Notes under the pieces: model-generated | What the model was told of the DNA's origin: nothing | Seen by the model: the letters and a program-made list of their open reading frames with translations, nothing else | The model's database searches: none | From: Vibrio tasmaniensis | GTDB taxonomy: Bacteria > Pseudomonadota > Gammaproteobacteria > Enterobacterales > Vibrionaceae | DNA: 64,000 bases | NCBI RefSeq assembly: GCF_024347635.1 | Contig: NZ_AP025512.1 | Location: 85,866-149,865, forward strand | Direction of reading: 5' to 3' | Translations under genes and position numbers: made by a program | In this document: one piece after another, positions 9,024-18,213 of the stretch | Layout of the letters: every line of letters starts with the position of its first letter | How positions within the stretch are numbered: the first letter of the stretch is position 1

Positions 9024-12000
9024 CTAGGCCAAATTTTCATCATTTGTACTGATGTTTGCCGATTTAAGTGCCGCGGCTAATTTATTGAAGTCAACCGTCT
9101 GCATAAATTCATCCACATTGAATGATGCCCCCAGATCGCTGAATTCAAATCGACCATAAAAATTAATATGTTGCCAGGCGACTGGTGATATTTTCTTGAT
9201 TTGCTCAGGCGTAAGTATTGAATCCGGTGACTCACCAGTTATCAGCCCAGAGAGCAATTCCGCATTAAAATAAATAATTGCGTTGGCGATCAGACGCGTA
9301 CATTCATGCAGGATGTGTTGTTCAATTTCGCTTTTCACTCGCAACTTACCACCGTTTACATGGGCAATAGCTTTCTTCAGTCGGTGGTAAGCTTCACCTC
9401 GGTTTAGCGCTTTAGTCACATGTTTACGAAGCAGGCGATCATCCAGATAATCCAATAAGTATATACTGCGATAGATATTATCGAGTTCCCATAGAGCTTT
9501 CTTGGTTCGGTTTTGCCTTGCGTATGAACTTAGCTTTCTCACGATGGCAGACTGCGTAGTTTCTTTCTGTCCCAGCGACGCCATGATGTGCTGGATATTG
9601 GACCACTCCTCGATAATAAGCTCTTCATTGACTTTTCGACCAGGTTTGACCAAAAACTCATCGTCATAGTTCGCTGGAGATTGAAAGCCCACGATACTAT
9701 CGGTCTTAGAAGAAAAATTGCGGTATCGGGGGGCAAATTGGTAACCAAAGGCATGAAGGATCCAAAAGTTAATCTGATTTGTGCCGTGGGTATCGACCGA
9801 GTGACGATCAGGATCAATATCGGTGGTGTTGTTATAGAGCAGATCAAATACAAAGTAACTTTCATGCTCATGCGTGCCAATCACCTTCGCATTGATCGGT
9901 ACATGGTTTCCAATCAGGGTTAGCGCTGAGATACCTTTCTTCAAGCCAAAGTATTTTGAGGCATGTCGGGCGTTGAAAGTATTTCGTTGAGTTTCAAATC
10001 GCTGACCATCGCTGCTCGAGTGCAACACATCAGCTTCAATGTCATAGTGCCGGAATATGGGAAGTTTCGCGGTGGCATTCGCAATCAGATCATTGGTTTC
10101 TTTCAGCGTTTCCAGGCGGAAGAAATTCCGGTAAGTGGTTTGTAGCTCCTGGGTATCCACATCAGAGATATCCCCCATCCGGCCCAGACTCATGTTGGTA
10201 CCCAGCGCAACGATACAGGCGAAAACCGTTTTCTCATCCTTGGTGCCTTTGACATAGCGATCCAGCACATGGGTAAAGCCATCAAGCAAACCGGTTTTTC
10301 GCTGGACATAACTGAGCAGGCTGGCGATACCAATTGTAGGGACTGACTGGTAAAACTGGTGATTGTTGTCTTCCTCCTCATCCCGCTGATATGGCAGTGT
10401 CCATTTTATTTTTTCACCTTGGCCAGTGATTTTAATGTCCTTATTTTCTTTGGCCATAATACGCTTGTTCACGTGTTGTATTTTGTCTTCCAGCGTCTTT
10501 TTAAGTTCACATAGTGTTTGTTCGATCGGTGCCATTAAAGTGGGGAGATCCAGCTCAGTCAGTATTATTTCCTTGTGCTTGTTCCAGCGCTCTACGTGGA
10601 TGAGGTAGTCGGTAAAACTGCGGTATTTATTGGTTTTATGATTAAATATATCTCCAGACTCAAACGCTTTGCGAAGCACTTTATACACAGCAAATTCGTA
10701 GCGTTCCGCAATGAGACTGCCAGGTGTGCTATCTGCATAAACATATTTTTTAAGTGCCTTGGTCAGGAAACCCGTTGGAAATTTGGATGTGGATATTCGT
10801 CGTATGACACGGCCCAATTCAAAATTGGTCTGAAGAAAGGTAGTAGCTTCGATTAAAGGGGTTTCTTCGGCGTTACTTTTAAAATCAATAGCCCTGACGA
10901 TCTGCCGTAAATTCTTCTTGATGGATCCGGACAATGACTGTAAATGCTGCCACTGGTACTCTTCCTCATCAAATCCGGCAGAATTAATAAAAGTTGTTAC
11001 ATTCACCATTTTCTCGCGCGCCAGTAGTTGGAAAGCGCGTTCCCGAATTTCACCAAAGGATAGCTGGTCATCAATGTCGGGACTCAGGAATAACTCCAAA
11101 ATCTTGCCCGTCATCTTGATGTCTTCGCTGGCCTGGGAGGTTTGCCGGTAGATGATGTCTCGCGCATACATCTTGGCTTGCTCTTCGTAATGGCGCACGT
11201 TGTAAATCAGAGCATCGATGAGGTTATCATGGATCGTATGGGTGCGATGATAAGCATAGCTGAGTAGGTAAAAGTAAGCAGTCGGCGTATCAAAGCGACG
11301 AAGCTTGTATACGGAATAGTACTCTACCAGTGCAGCGTAATACCGGATGCTTTCATTAGAAAGCTCAATAGTCGGCAACCAGCGCACACCGAAGTCATAC
11401 AGTGGTTTGAGTTGCTTGACTCGCGTTGCCTCACTGAGTACTTCTTTGTAACTGAAATCTCTGGGCTCCTTTTTAAGCTGAGTGACCCAGTGCAAGCCAG
11501 TAGAATCATCAGCCAGAATGGCGGAAAGCGCCTCTTCAATTTCAGGTTCCATACTTCGCATCAGCTGTTTGCTGATCCGTTGACGCTCTTCAGAGAGGCA
11601 ACGGCCAATCAAATCCTGAAATGTACTGTACGCCGGTGGCACAACGTGCTGCTTATTCAGGAAGCCAAGCAGCTCCCGTAAAATAAAAATAGGTTTGGCA
11701 GATCGGCGAACAATACGCCCAGCAACATCTTTTAGCTCAGTGCCAGTTTGTTTGTCGTATCGACGAAAGCTGAAATGCCTACAAATGATTTTTTGCTGGT
11801 TGATACGAGTTTGTTTGCTTGGCACTTTGAAATCACGGTCGATGCTATATGGGAAAGATGTGCCGACAATGTGGGAAGTATCGTTTACCACCTCTTCAGC
11901 ATCAAACCTAAAAAACATTCTTTTGGCCTTAAAATAGCCGAGCTGAAGCACGAAATATATCTTTGAGCTAAGCAGCCACTTTTCTTCAATAAGGCTGACT

Positions 12001-12119
12001 TCGCTGTTGGTCAGATCGAAGTAATACTCTCGGTCTTCCTGGGTAAATCGAGGGAAACCGAAATAATCATGAATTTCAGATTGAGTAAGAATGTTCAGTC
12101 GGTTGGGATTCACTGCCAT
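9024..12119 (-). CDS. tnpA: Tn3-family transposase
   Basis: 1031 residues from ATG 12119 (MAVNPNRLNILTQ); an upstream TTG would add two residues. The N-terminus is the DUF4158-type region (ILTQSEIHDYFGFPRFTQEDREYYF). The C-terminal half is the DDE domain of the family, with HSSSDGQRFETQ, the HGTNQINFW region and GEAYHRLKKAIAHVNGGKLR. Length and order match full-size Tn3 transposases (~950-1050). It reads away from tnpR across a shared res/promoter region and ends ~90 bp before the left repeat. No frame damage is seen, so it is probably active. Confidence 0.92.
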   Translation of the reverse strand: MAVNPNRLNILTQSEIHDYFGFPRFTQEDREYYFDLTNSEVSLIEEKWLLSSKIYFVLQLGYFKAKRMFFRFDAEEVVNDTSHIVGTSFPYSIDRDFKVPSKQTRINQQKIICRHFSFRRYDKQTGTELKDVAGRIVRRSAKPIFILRELLGFLNKQHVVPPAYSTFQDLIGRCLSEERQRISKQLMRSMEPEIEEALSAILADDSTGLHWVTQLKKEPRDFSYKEVLSEATRVKQLKPLYDFGVRWLPTIELSNESIRYYAALVEYYSVYKLRRFDTPTAYFYLLSYAYHRTHTIHDNLIDALIYNVRHYEEQAKMYARDIIYRQTSQASEDIKMTGKILELFLSPDIDDQLSFGEIRERAFQLLAREKMVNVTTFINSAGFDEEEYQWQHLQSLSGSIKKNLRQIVRAIDFKSNAEETPLIEATTFLQTNFELGRVIRRISTSKFPTGFLTKALKKYVYADSTPGSLIAERYEFAVYKVLRKAFESGDIFNHKTNKYRSFTDYLIHVERWNKHKEIILTELDLPTLMAPIEQTLCELKKTLEDKIQHVNKRIMAKENKDIKITGQGEKIKWTLPYQRDEEEDNNHQFYQSVPTIGIASLLSYVQRKTGLLDGFTHVLDRYVKGTKDEKTVFACIVALGTNMSLGRMGDISDVDTQELQTTYRNFFRLETLKETNDLIANATAKLPIFRHYDIEADVLHSSSDGQRFETQRNTFNARHASKYFGLKKGISALTLIGNHVPINAKVIGTHEHESYFVFDLLYNNTTDIDPDRHSVDTHGTNQINFWILHAFGYQFAPRYRNFSSKTDSIVGFQSPANYDDEFLVKPGRKVNEELIIEEWSNIQHIMASLGQKETTQSAIVRKLSSYARQNRTKKALWELDNIYRSIYLLDYLDDRLLRKHVTKALNRGEAYHRLKKAIAHVNGGKLRVKSEIEQHILHECTRLIANAIIYFNAELLSGLITGESPDSILTPEQIKKISPVAWQHINFYGRFEFSDLGASFNVDEFMQTVDFNKLAAALKSANISTNDENLA

Positions 12120-12298
12120 AGACAATTATTAACCCTTCTTTATTATCAAGGACTCTCATGCCTCTCAACAAACGGTCGTTTTTTGAGAGGCATGAACGGA
12201 GAATCACTATGTACAAGAAACCTGTACTTAGTTGTCTCATATACACATCTCTACTATCATAATCACATTAACTCATTAAAATGCAAATAAACGAGACG
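12120..12298. promoter_or_regulatory. Divergent tnpA-tnpR promoter and probable res site
   Basis: The gap between the two start codons contains the inverted repeat CATGCCTCTCA...TGAGAGGCATG near 12157-12195 and further short symmetric motifs (TGTACAAG/CTTGT-like). Resolvases of this family bind their own intergenic region, so res is placed here by convention. Confidence 0.55.
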
Positions 12299-12865
12299 AT
12301 GAGCAGAAAAGTTGGATACGCGCGAGTCAGTACCCATGAGCAAGAACTGAATCTTCAGATTGATGCTCTGATAAAAGAAGGGTGTGAAGTCGAAGTAATA
12401 TTTACAGATAAGATTTCGGGAGCAAATGCGTCTAGGCCTGGACTGGAAGAGTGCTTAGAAACGCTGGTTTCTGGAGACACACTTATAGTGTGGCGACTGG
12501 ATCGGCTAGGCCGCTCGATGTCACATCTGATAAACCTGATTGAATCCTTAATTGAAAAAGGCATTGGCTTTAAATCGATTCAGGATGGTGCAATCGACAC
12601 AACCACAGCTTCTGGTGAGTTGATGTTCAATATATTCAGTGCACTGGCACAATTTGAACGTCGCCTAATACAGGAGCGTACACATGCTGGACTGAAGGCA
12701 GCTAGAGCCAGAGGAAGGAATGGGGGCAGACCAAAGATTCGTGACAGCAATCCAAAAGTTCAGATGGCGAAAGAAATGCATCACAAAAAGTCTCTCCCAA
12801 TCGATGCTATCTGTCAGTCCTTGTCTATTTCTCGAGCAACATTCTATCGTTATTTATCACTTTAA
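12299..12865 (+). CDS. tnpR: Tn3-family serine resolvase
   Basis: 188 residues from ATG 12299 (MSRKVGYARVST). An earlier ATG at 12281 would add six non-conserved residues. The catalytic domain shows YARVSTHEQ with the nucleophilic Ser, then DKISGAN, DTLIVWRLDRLGRS and QFERRLIQERT. It ends with the helix-turn-helix NGGRPK...AICQSLSISRATFYRYL. It resolves cointegrates at res. It lies just inside the right inverted repeat. Confidence 0.93.
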   Translation: MSRKVGYARVSTHEQELNLQIDALIKEGCEVEVIFTDKISGANASRPGLEECLETLVSGDTLIVWRLDRLGRSMSHLINLIESLIEKGIGFKSIQDGAIDTTTASGELMFNIFSALAQFERRLIQERTHAGLKAARARGRNGGRPKIRDSNPKVQMAKEMHHKKSLPIDAICQSLSISRATFYRYLSL

Positions 12866-12882
12866 TTTCGTCTAGAGACTAT

Positions 12883-12918
12883 GATTAGACCATATCGGGG
12901 GATGGGCAAAAATAGCCA
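12883..12918 (-). repeat. Right terminal inverted repeat of the Tn3-family transposon
   Basis: Reverse complement begins TGGCTATTTTTGCCCATCC. It ends at 12918, immediately before codons of traI. Confidence 0.9.
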
Positions 12919-15266
12919 AATTGGGCGATAAAGAGCAGCTTTTATCGCTCAATGCCGGTAAACCCTTTGAGCTGGCCATAAGCCAAGGCCGCATCGATAC
13001 CGCTTACATGACCGACATCATCCGTCAGCAAAACGACACCTTACTTAATGCGGCGCAAAACACCATTGATAAGCAGCCACAGAGCGCCCTAGATAAACTC
13101 CAGCAGCAAGCCCCTGATACCCAAGGCAACCACCAACATGTCATCTCTACGCTGGATGAAAACGACAAAGACCGACGCAGAGCGCAGCTCACCGCCACAG
13201 AGAAGCTGCCTTACGTGGTCGCCAAAGACTATTTAGAGCGCACCCCCGAAACGCGAGACAACACACTGATTATCGCGTACACCAACCAGGAGCGAGACAC
13301 CATCACCGAACACATCCGTGTCGGTTTGATGAAAAAGAGTGAATTAGGCAAAGAGAACGTCATCGCAACGAGGCTACGCTCAATCGGCGCGACCGGGGAA
13401 GAGCTCACCACCATGATGCCGTATCAAAAAGGCTTGATACTGAGCACCAAGCCCGGTGAGTACGCGGCAATCACTCACGTGGATTCAGAGCATGGCGTAG
13501 TAACACTTCAAGACGCGAGTACAGGTAAGACAAGGTCGTTCTTACCGCGTAACCGTGACCACCGTTTCACCACCCTGTTCTCTACGTCAGAAAAGCCACT
13601 TTCAACCGGCGATAAAATCATCACCCGTTTTACCGATAAAGAGCGCGGCATTAAAGCCAACGTGGAGTACCGCATCACGCAAGCGAATACAGACCGTGTT
13701 ATCGCTCAATCTAAGACAGGACAAACACTCAACCTTAACCCTAATGCGCTTAAAGACGGGCACTGGGACTACGCTTACAGTCGAACCGCAGACATGGCGC
13801 AAGGATCCACCTATCAACACGTCATTAGCGCGATACAAAGCAAAGGCGCACTGACCAACTTAAGACGCGCTGGTATCGATGTGACTCGTGCCAGTCAGCA
13901 CATTCGGCTCTATACCGACAACACAAAACAATTGGTCAAAAGCTGGCTTTCTAAAGAGAGCCACAAAGCCAGTGCGATAGAAACCCTTAACCAAATCCCA
14001 CCCAAAGACACCACCTACTTTAACCGTAATGCTCTGCCTCATGAGGACGTCCGGTTCCAAAATAAAAGTGGTGATTTTGACTACAACACATTTAGGGAGC
14101 ACATCAACACACAACTACCCAAATACACCGAAAGTCTCGCCATTCAGTTATTAGGCCAGCCGAATCAATCCAAGTCAGACCGGGATTATTTAACCTTTGG
14201 CATTGGCAAATCGGCCATTAAAGTGACCTTAACTGGAGAATATCGTGGTTATTTTAAAGACTACACCACAGGCGAAAAAGGCGCATTGATTAATCTAATC
14301 ATGAGTCATAAGGAAATGAATTATAAAGCCGCGATGAATGAAGCGCACAAGATGCTCAACGAGCCAGATAAATATCAACTGGAGGAAAACAGTAAACACG
14401 ACAAATTACTGAGCACCACCCCAAGGCATATTGCGCAGTTTGAAGAAAGGGCTAAAGATTATATCAATCAAAGCTTACCAATGGATAACACACTGGCCCA
14501 AACGTACTTAAACAAGCTCGGTGTCAATAACATTGAAAATAACCACGTTAAGTTCCACCCTGCGGTCTATTCATCCGAAGATAGATCTCTTCATCCTGCG
14601 ATGTTAACCAACATCCACAATAAAGAAGGTGAAACTAAAGCCATTGAAGTGACCTATTTAGACACTCAAGGCAATAAAGACACCTCCCTAGACATTAATC
14701 CAAGAGCCCTAGGCACAAAGTCCAAACAATTAACACAATTCCATCAAGGAGAGAATTTAAACACCACCATCATCAGCACCTCAATTGAAAACTCATTTTT
14801 AATTCGAGACCAAACCCAAGGGCAGATTGACATTATCAATGTCAATCATAAGAACGACATTCAAAACATCTCCACCGATGAACTGAGACAGAACATCATT
14901 ATTGTATTAAACCAAGGTAATCACGATTTAAATCCGAATAATATTGAGAAAATCGTCGAAAACTTTAACGGTCGAGACATTCAATTCATGTCAGACGATA
15001 ATCTTAAAGAAGACATTAAATCATGCATTGACAAACTAGAGAGGGATAACAGCGCACATAACATTGAATTAAGTGAGACGTCCACTTCTCATCAAGAGAG
15101 CGAATTAGACACCCTCAACTATAATGAGAAAAAAGAGACCGACAGCCAATCACTCGACCACTTTGAGCCAAAAGAATATTCACCTCAACAAGAGATGGAA
15201 TTTAATCAATCAGAGAAAGAGAGCCATTGGGAAGACAGAGAAATCGAAAGAGAGTTAGAGCGATAA
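12919..15266 (+). pseudogene. traI: MOBF relaxase-helicase TraI, C-terminal part only
   Basis: The open frame continues into the transposon end, so the N-terminal relaxase (HUH, tyrosines) and most of the first helicase motifs are absent. What remains starts LGDKEQLLSLNAGKPF. It includes a helicase-type segment (NTLIIAYTNQERDTITEHIR; GHWDYAYSRTADMAQGSTYQHV, which corresponds to late superfamily-1 motifs). It then has a primase/Toprim-like C-terminal region (TFGIGKSAIKVTL, KFHPAVYSSEDRSLHPAM, IISTSIENSFLIRDQ) and an acidic tail. In F-like systems TraI nicks oriT and unwinds the plasmid. The gene ends 740 bp before the predicted nic site. Translation of this remnant would need an internal start (TTG or the ATG used by chance). 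Confidence 0.85.
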
Positions 15267-15270
15267 TATA

Positions 15271-15299
15271 AGGGTAGCCAATGGCTACCCTTTTTTTTT
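15271..15299 (+). terminator. Rho-independent terminator of traI
   Basis: GGGTAGCC-aat-GGCTACCC followed by nine Ts. It overlaps the 3' end of the convergent gene at 15285-15644, whose last codons (GKKKG) are encoded by the T-run. Confidence 0.9.
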
Positions 15300-15644
15300 G
15301 CCTTCAAGATATTCATCGACACTTTTATCAACCAAAGCGGTGTTGGATTTTCTTTGCTCAATAGAATCGGCTTTATTCTTATAATAACTCTCACCATCAA
15401 AGCTATGTGCTAAATTTAAATTCAGCACACCTTGTACTTGTCTAACTCTACGATAAGTCTCTTCCATCAGATCACGGTTTGACGGCCGCTCATCGTCACT
15501 GTAATTCAACTTGATGCGCAGTGCCAAGGTGAAAAGCTGACGAGTTGCCTCAGCATCACTTAACTTTTCTCTGTCTCTGAACTTCTTAAAATCTTGCTCT
15601 AGCTTCCCTCGTAGGGAGCTTTGTAAAGGGTATGAACGCGACAT
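15285..15644 (-). CDS. Putative ribbon-helix-helix relaxosome accessory protein
   Basis: 119 residues. The first 45 (SYPLQSSLRGKLEQDFKKF, then LSDAEATRQLFTLALR) fit a ribbon-helix-helix: a short strand followed by two helices with the SxAEATRQL type turn. The rest is helical and charged. It lies between traI and the predicted oriT and reads away from oriT. That is the place where F-like plasmids keep small DNA-binding relaxosome proteins (TraM, TraY). I do not see enough to say which family. Repeated CAATGAA motifs upstream could be its operator. Confidence 0.55.
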   Translation of the reverse strand: MSRSYPLQSSLRGKLEQDFKKFRDREKLSDAEATRQLFTLALRIKLNYSDDERPSNRDLMEETYRRVRQVQGVLNLNLAHSFDGESYYKNKADSIEQRKSNTALVDKSVDEYLEGKKKG

Positions 15645-16003
15645 AATTTAGCTTTTTCTCCTCAATGAATTTCAATGAAGCTAACTTTTTCACCCCAATG
15701 AAAACCAATTAAACATCAATGCAAAGCCATTGTACCACTTCTTTTAAATCCCCTCCACAGCCTTATACAACAAGGGATAAATTACAATTCAATTAATTTT
15801 AATTATTTTCACATTGAAATCAAGGTTAAAGCCTTATCCCAAAAGGGATCAATGGTAATTCATTCTATATACATAATATTACATTAGGATTTTAGCGGCT
15901 AATTAGTTGAGATTTTGAAAATTTTTTAATGCCCTTTTTCGCCCCCACAAATACATATAAGTCATTGTTTTTACTATCTTTACGTTTCTCACAGACAACC
16001 ATT
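15645..16003. promoter_or_regulatory. AT-rich oriT flank with CAATGAA direct repeats
   Basis: CAATGAA occurs at about 15664, 15676 and 15698 with related CAATTAA/CAATGCA copies just beyond, immediately upstream of the 15285-15644 start. Further on are paired AAGGGAT blocks (around 15773 and 15842) and a very AT-rich tract. This looks like accessory-protein binding sites and the melting region of oriT. Confidence 0.5.
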
Positions 16004-16040
16004 TAAATCGTTTACGATTTAGCGTGGTGTGTGGTGACTT
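16004..16040 (+). other. oriT: Predicted oriT nic region, F-like
   Basis: A perfect hairpin TAAATCG-TTTA-CGATTTA (16004-16021) is followed directly by GCGTGGTGTGT then GGTGACTTT. F has the same layout: a hairpin next to GCGTGGGGTGT, nicked before GGTGCTTT. By this alignment the nick falls between 16032 and 16033 on the plus strand. The transferred strand would start GGTGAC and run toward the lytic transglycosylase and leading region. The traI remnant and SLT neighbour support this. The exact nic position is inferred. Confidence 0.8.
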
Positions 16041-16236
16041 TCAGAGAAAGTAAAAGGTCAGGGTGACTTCATCAGCTTGAGGTGGGTTAACTTGAGAAAA
16101 GTTGACCAAGGAAAGATAAAAAGCCGGCTCTATGGCGACTGAATAGGTAGCAGTAAGACGGATCAGACGTAGGAACGAATAGAGGTCAGGAAGATAGAAT
16201 GACAACCACTACTGCACCATAGTGGTGCAATGGCGG

Positions 16237-16680
16237 TTATTTAACTTTTGCGGAATAATAAACAGATTGGACTTTTTGGATGTATATTTTTCTGGCGGTT
16301 TCGGTACGTTTGGAGAAACCTGCATTATATGCGCCTATGCTGTTCCAGTTATAGCCATGACTAGCAAAGTTAGAACTTAATACCCAAGCACCTAATGACA
16401 CATTAAAACACGGCTCATAGACGTTCTGCTCGTTCACATTAAGATAAGCAAGTTTGCTAAACCAGCTTGAATTAATTTGCATCAGCCCATAATCACGGCT
16501 CACCACTTCACCACGGCTATTTTTATTTTCGTTATAAGCAGCCGGATCAAGACTACTTTCAACTTGAGCAATCGCCCTTAATAAATCTGGTGACACATTA
16601 TAATATTGTCCTGCCTCATCAAAACAAAAAGCGGACGCATGAAAAGGAACCCAAAAGGCGAACATTAATTTAAATCTCAT
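16237..16680 (-). CDS. Conjugation-associated lytic transglycosylase
   Basis: 147 residues with a short signal peptide (MRFKLMFAFWVPFHASAFC). The SLT fold is shown by the catalytic Glu in IAQVESSLDP, then RDYGLMQINSSWF and WNSIGAYNAGFSKRT. The family locally opens peptidoglycan for the secretion channel. In F the homologous gene X (orf169) borders oriT on the leading side, exactly as here. It reads toward oriT. A GCACCA-tag-TGGTGC hairpin lies just past the stop at about 16216-16230. Confidence 0.85.
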   Translation of the reverse strand: MRFKLMFAFWVPFHASAFCFDEAGQYYNVSPDLLRAIAQVESSLDPAAYNENKNSRGEVVSRDYGLMQINSSWFSKLAYLNVNEQNVYEPCFNVSLGAWVLSSNFASHGYNWNSIGAYNAGFSKRTETARKIYIQKVQSVYYSAKVK

Positions 16681-16734
16681 AACTCAACCACAACAAATGA
16701 TATCAATACATGTAAACAGTCAAAGTAGTTTACC

Positions 16735-16925
16735 ATGAGGAGCTGTGCGACGAGTAGATAACGCGCTCACGCAGTGAGTAAGAATCACTATATCAGCATA
16801 GTAGAACCCTAAAGATATATTCAACATTCACCACATCAAAAAATACCCTTCACCCTGCTAGACCTTAATGACTCGAAAATCAAAACAATCTCATTATTAT
16901 TGTGGTGGTTCCACAGTATTGACAG
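16735..16925. other. Dispersed hairpin module, copy 1 (leading region)
   Basis: CTGTGCGACGAGTA, AACGCGCTC and GAGTAAGA blocks followed ~140 bp later by TTATTGTGGTGGTTCCAC recur at 55129-55331. The hairpin stem is CTCAC-gca-GTGAG here and CTCGC-gta-GCGAG there, a compensatory change. No gene is seen in this 450-bp gap. A role such as single-strand initiation is conceivable but unproven. Confidence 0.5.
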
Positions 16926-16980
16926 AAAAAAATGAAGGTTATAGTCGGATGACAAAGAAAAATACAGCGTAAAAAACGAG

Positions 16981-17038
16981 CACTTATTCACAGAGTACCT
17001 ATACTCAACTTAGCCACATAGTTTATTGTGAATAAGTG
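16981..17038. repeat. 12-bp inverted repeat in leading region
   Basis: CACTTATTCACA at 16981-16992 pairs with TGTGAATAAGTG at 17027-17038. It lies between the hairpin module and the operon terminator. It could be a protein-binding or single-strand-folding site. Confidence 0.5.
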
Positions 17039-17084
17039 CGAATCGATTTTTAAAACCTAAACGAACAATCAGAAAATCAAACGC

Positions 17085-17113
17085 AAAAAAAAATCCAGTC
17101 ATTGACTGGATTT
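17085..17113 (-). terminator. Rho-independent terminator of the R4 operon
   Basis: AAATCCAGTC-att-GACTGGATTT followed on the minus strand by about nine Ts, 21 bp after the stop of the last operon gene. Confidence 0.85.
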
Positions 17114-17133
17114 GATTTTAGTTGGATTGGTAA

Positions 17134-17469
17134 TTAATACTCATGCGGTAATAATACCGTTGTCACGCTGCGATCCCATTCGGTAATGATCCAAATCTGT
17201 TTATCACACAACCGATAGCCTGACATAATTCGCTCACCTGTTTTTGTGGCTTCGTCATTTGAAATCTTATCTTCAATTGGCATATTTCCCCAATCACCAT
17301 TTTGGTGACGCATTAAACAGATATGCAGACTTGCGCCGATATTTTCACGCAATAAAGCGTCAATGCCTTGGGTGATAACCACCTTGCCTAATTCAAATGG
17401 CTCGGCTGTACAAACGTAAGTTTGTGCTTTCAATTGTTCTTCGCTTGGGATAGTATTTAACTCGTTCAT
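17134..17469 (-). CDS. Small conserved plasmid protein, intact copy
   Basis: 111 residues starting MNELNTIPSEEQ. This start is chosen over an upstream Met because the paralogue at 1-301 begins there and a GGAA ribosome site precedes it. Visible features are VVITQGIDALLRENIG, RHQNGDWGNM and the C-terminal motif IWIITEWDRSVTTVLLPHEY. Proteins with this ending are common on plasmids of Gram-negative bacteria and are sometimes labelled by name only as restriction-related; no activity is established that I can cite. It is the last gene of the R4-led leading-region operon. Confidence 0.8.
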   Translation of the reverse strand: MNELNTIPSEEQLKAQTYVCTAEPFELGKVVITQGIDALLRENIGASLHICLMRHQNGDWGNMPIEDKISNDEATKTGERIMSGYRLCDKQIWIITEWDRSVTTVLLPHEY

Positions 17470-17502
17470 GTTTAGATTCCACATATTTAAGTTATGGACA
17501 CT

Positions 17503-17534
17503 GCCTAGATATTTGTTGGTGCAAATATCTAGGC
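17503..17534. other. Inverted repeat between operon genes, second copy
   Basis: GCCTAGATATTT pairs with AAATATCTAGGC. It is the same element as at 335-367 but with a different loop, again between the 128-residue gene and the WIITEWDR-type gene. Confidence 0.6.
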
Positions 17535-17548
17535 GTTTTTATATGTGC

Positions 17549-17935
17549 TTAATACACATCTTCGGTTTTACGGATGTGGTTAAACACCTCGTAAACTTCA
17601 TCGTATGAAACGTTGTAGCCTTCAAGCTTTTCAACGCAGTCACAAATATCATTGGTGTAAAAACACTCGTGATTGAATAGCTCACGGCGGATGATGGCTT
17701 TGATGCCATTTTCGGCAATATCTTGCGCAATCGTATCCTTTTGGATCTCGTCTAGCTTTTCGACTAAAGCACTCGCATTACTCTCTGGCACGATCATGCC
17801 AAAACCAAGGGAAACGTATTTGACCCCCTCTTTTTTTGCTGCTGCAAACTGCTCATTAGAAAAGGCAAAGAATGCGCCGAACTCGTCAAAGGCTCGGGTT
17901 TGTTTTTCACTTGTGTAATCTGATAGATATTTCAT
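17549..17935 (-). CDS. Conserved plasmid protein of unknown function (leading-region type), second copy
   Basis: 128 residues (MKYLSDYTSEKQTR...), collinear with the copy at 381-767. The differences are mostly conservative and scattered, which suggests an older divergence than the near-identical IS copies. It lies 26 nt after the leader-tagged gene and is followed by the inverted repeat at 17503-17534. Function unknown. Confidence 0.8.
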   Translation of the reverse strand: MKYLSDYTSEKQTRAFDEFGAFFAFSNEQFAAAKKEGVKYVSLGFGMIVPESNASALVEKLDEIQKDTIAQDIAENGIKAIIRRELFNHECFYTNDICDCVEKLEGYNVSYDEVYEVFNHIRKTEDVY

Positions 17936-17961
17936 TGTTATGCCTCTATGGAATGGTTTGA

Positions 17962-18213
17962 TTAAATACGATTAAGGTCGATACATGCAGTAGCGGTACA
18001 AACATAATTCAAAGGGTTACATCTAATATGGCGAACAGGCTTTCTCTTCAATCCATGAATTTCTCTTAATCGGTCTAAAATTTTCAGATCACGTTGACGC
18101 TTGCGCTGAACCAAAGATAAATCATTTTTAGGAGGGCTTTCGCGCTCCAACGGCGAGACGTTGGTCGCTGTTTGGCATTTAGAGAGAGTTAGGGTTGAGT
18201 TTTGTTGCGCCAT
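17962..18213 (-). CDS. Leader-tagged small protein, first gene of R4 operon
   Basis: 83 residues. The leader (MAQQNSTLTLSK ... ESPPKND) is nearly the same DNA as in the 804-1259 gene. However, a one-base deletion before and a one-base insertion after the conserved hairpin mean the middle (TATNVSPLE) is read in another frame. The body (KRQRDLKILDRLREIHGLKRK, then PLNYVCTATACIDLNRI) is short and basic and may be a truncated cargo: its end does not resemble the 804-1259 protein. No function assigned. Confidence 0.55.
   Translation of the reverse strand: MAQQNSTLTLSKCQTATNVSPLERESPPKNDLSLVQRKRQRDLKILDRLREIHGLKRKPVRHIRCNPLNYVCTATACIDLNRI
18147..18164 (-). other. Covarying hairpin inside the leader coding region (R4 copy)
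   Basis: CCAACG-TCTCGC-CGTTGG on the minus strand, with the same stem as R1. The flanking compensating indels change the peptide but not the hairpin. Confidence 0.7.

Larger units (their letters stand above)
8897..12918. mobile_element. Tn3-family transposon with tnpA and tnpR
   Basis: It is bounded by 36-bp inverted repeats at 8897-8932 and 12883-12918 (34 of 36 identical) that share TTTTTGCCCATCCCCCGA. It contains only a transposase and a divergent resolvase. No 5-bp duplication: left flank ATACT, right flank AATTG. The left flank is an IS91 transposase and the right flank a traI gene, so at least one flank has been exchanged since insertion. Confidence 0.9.
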
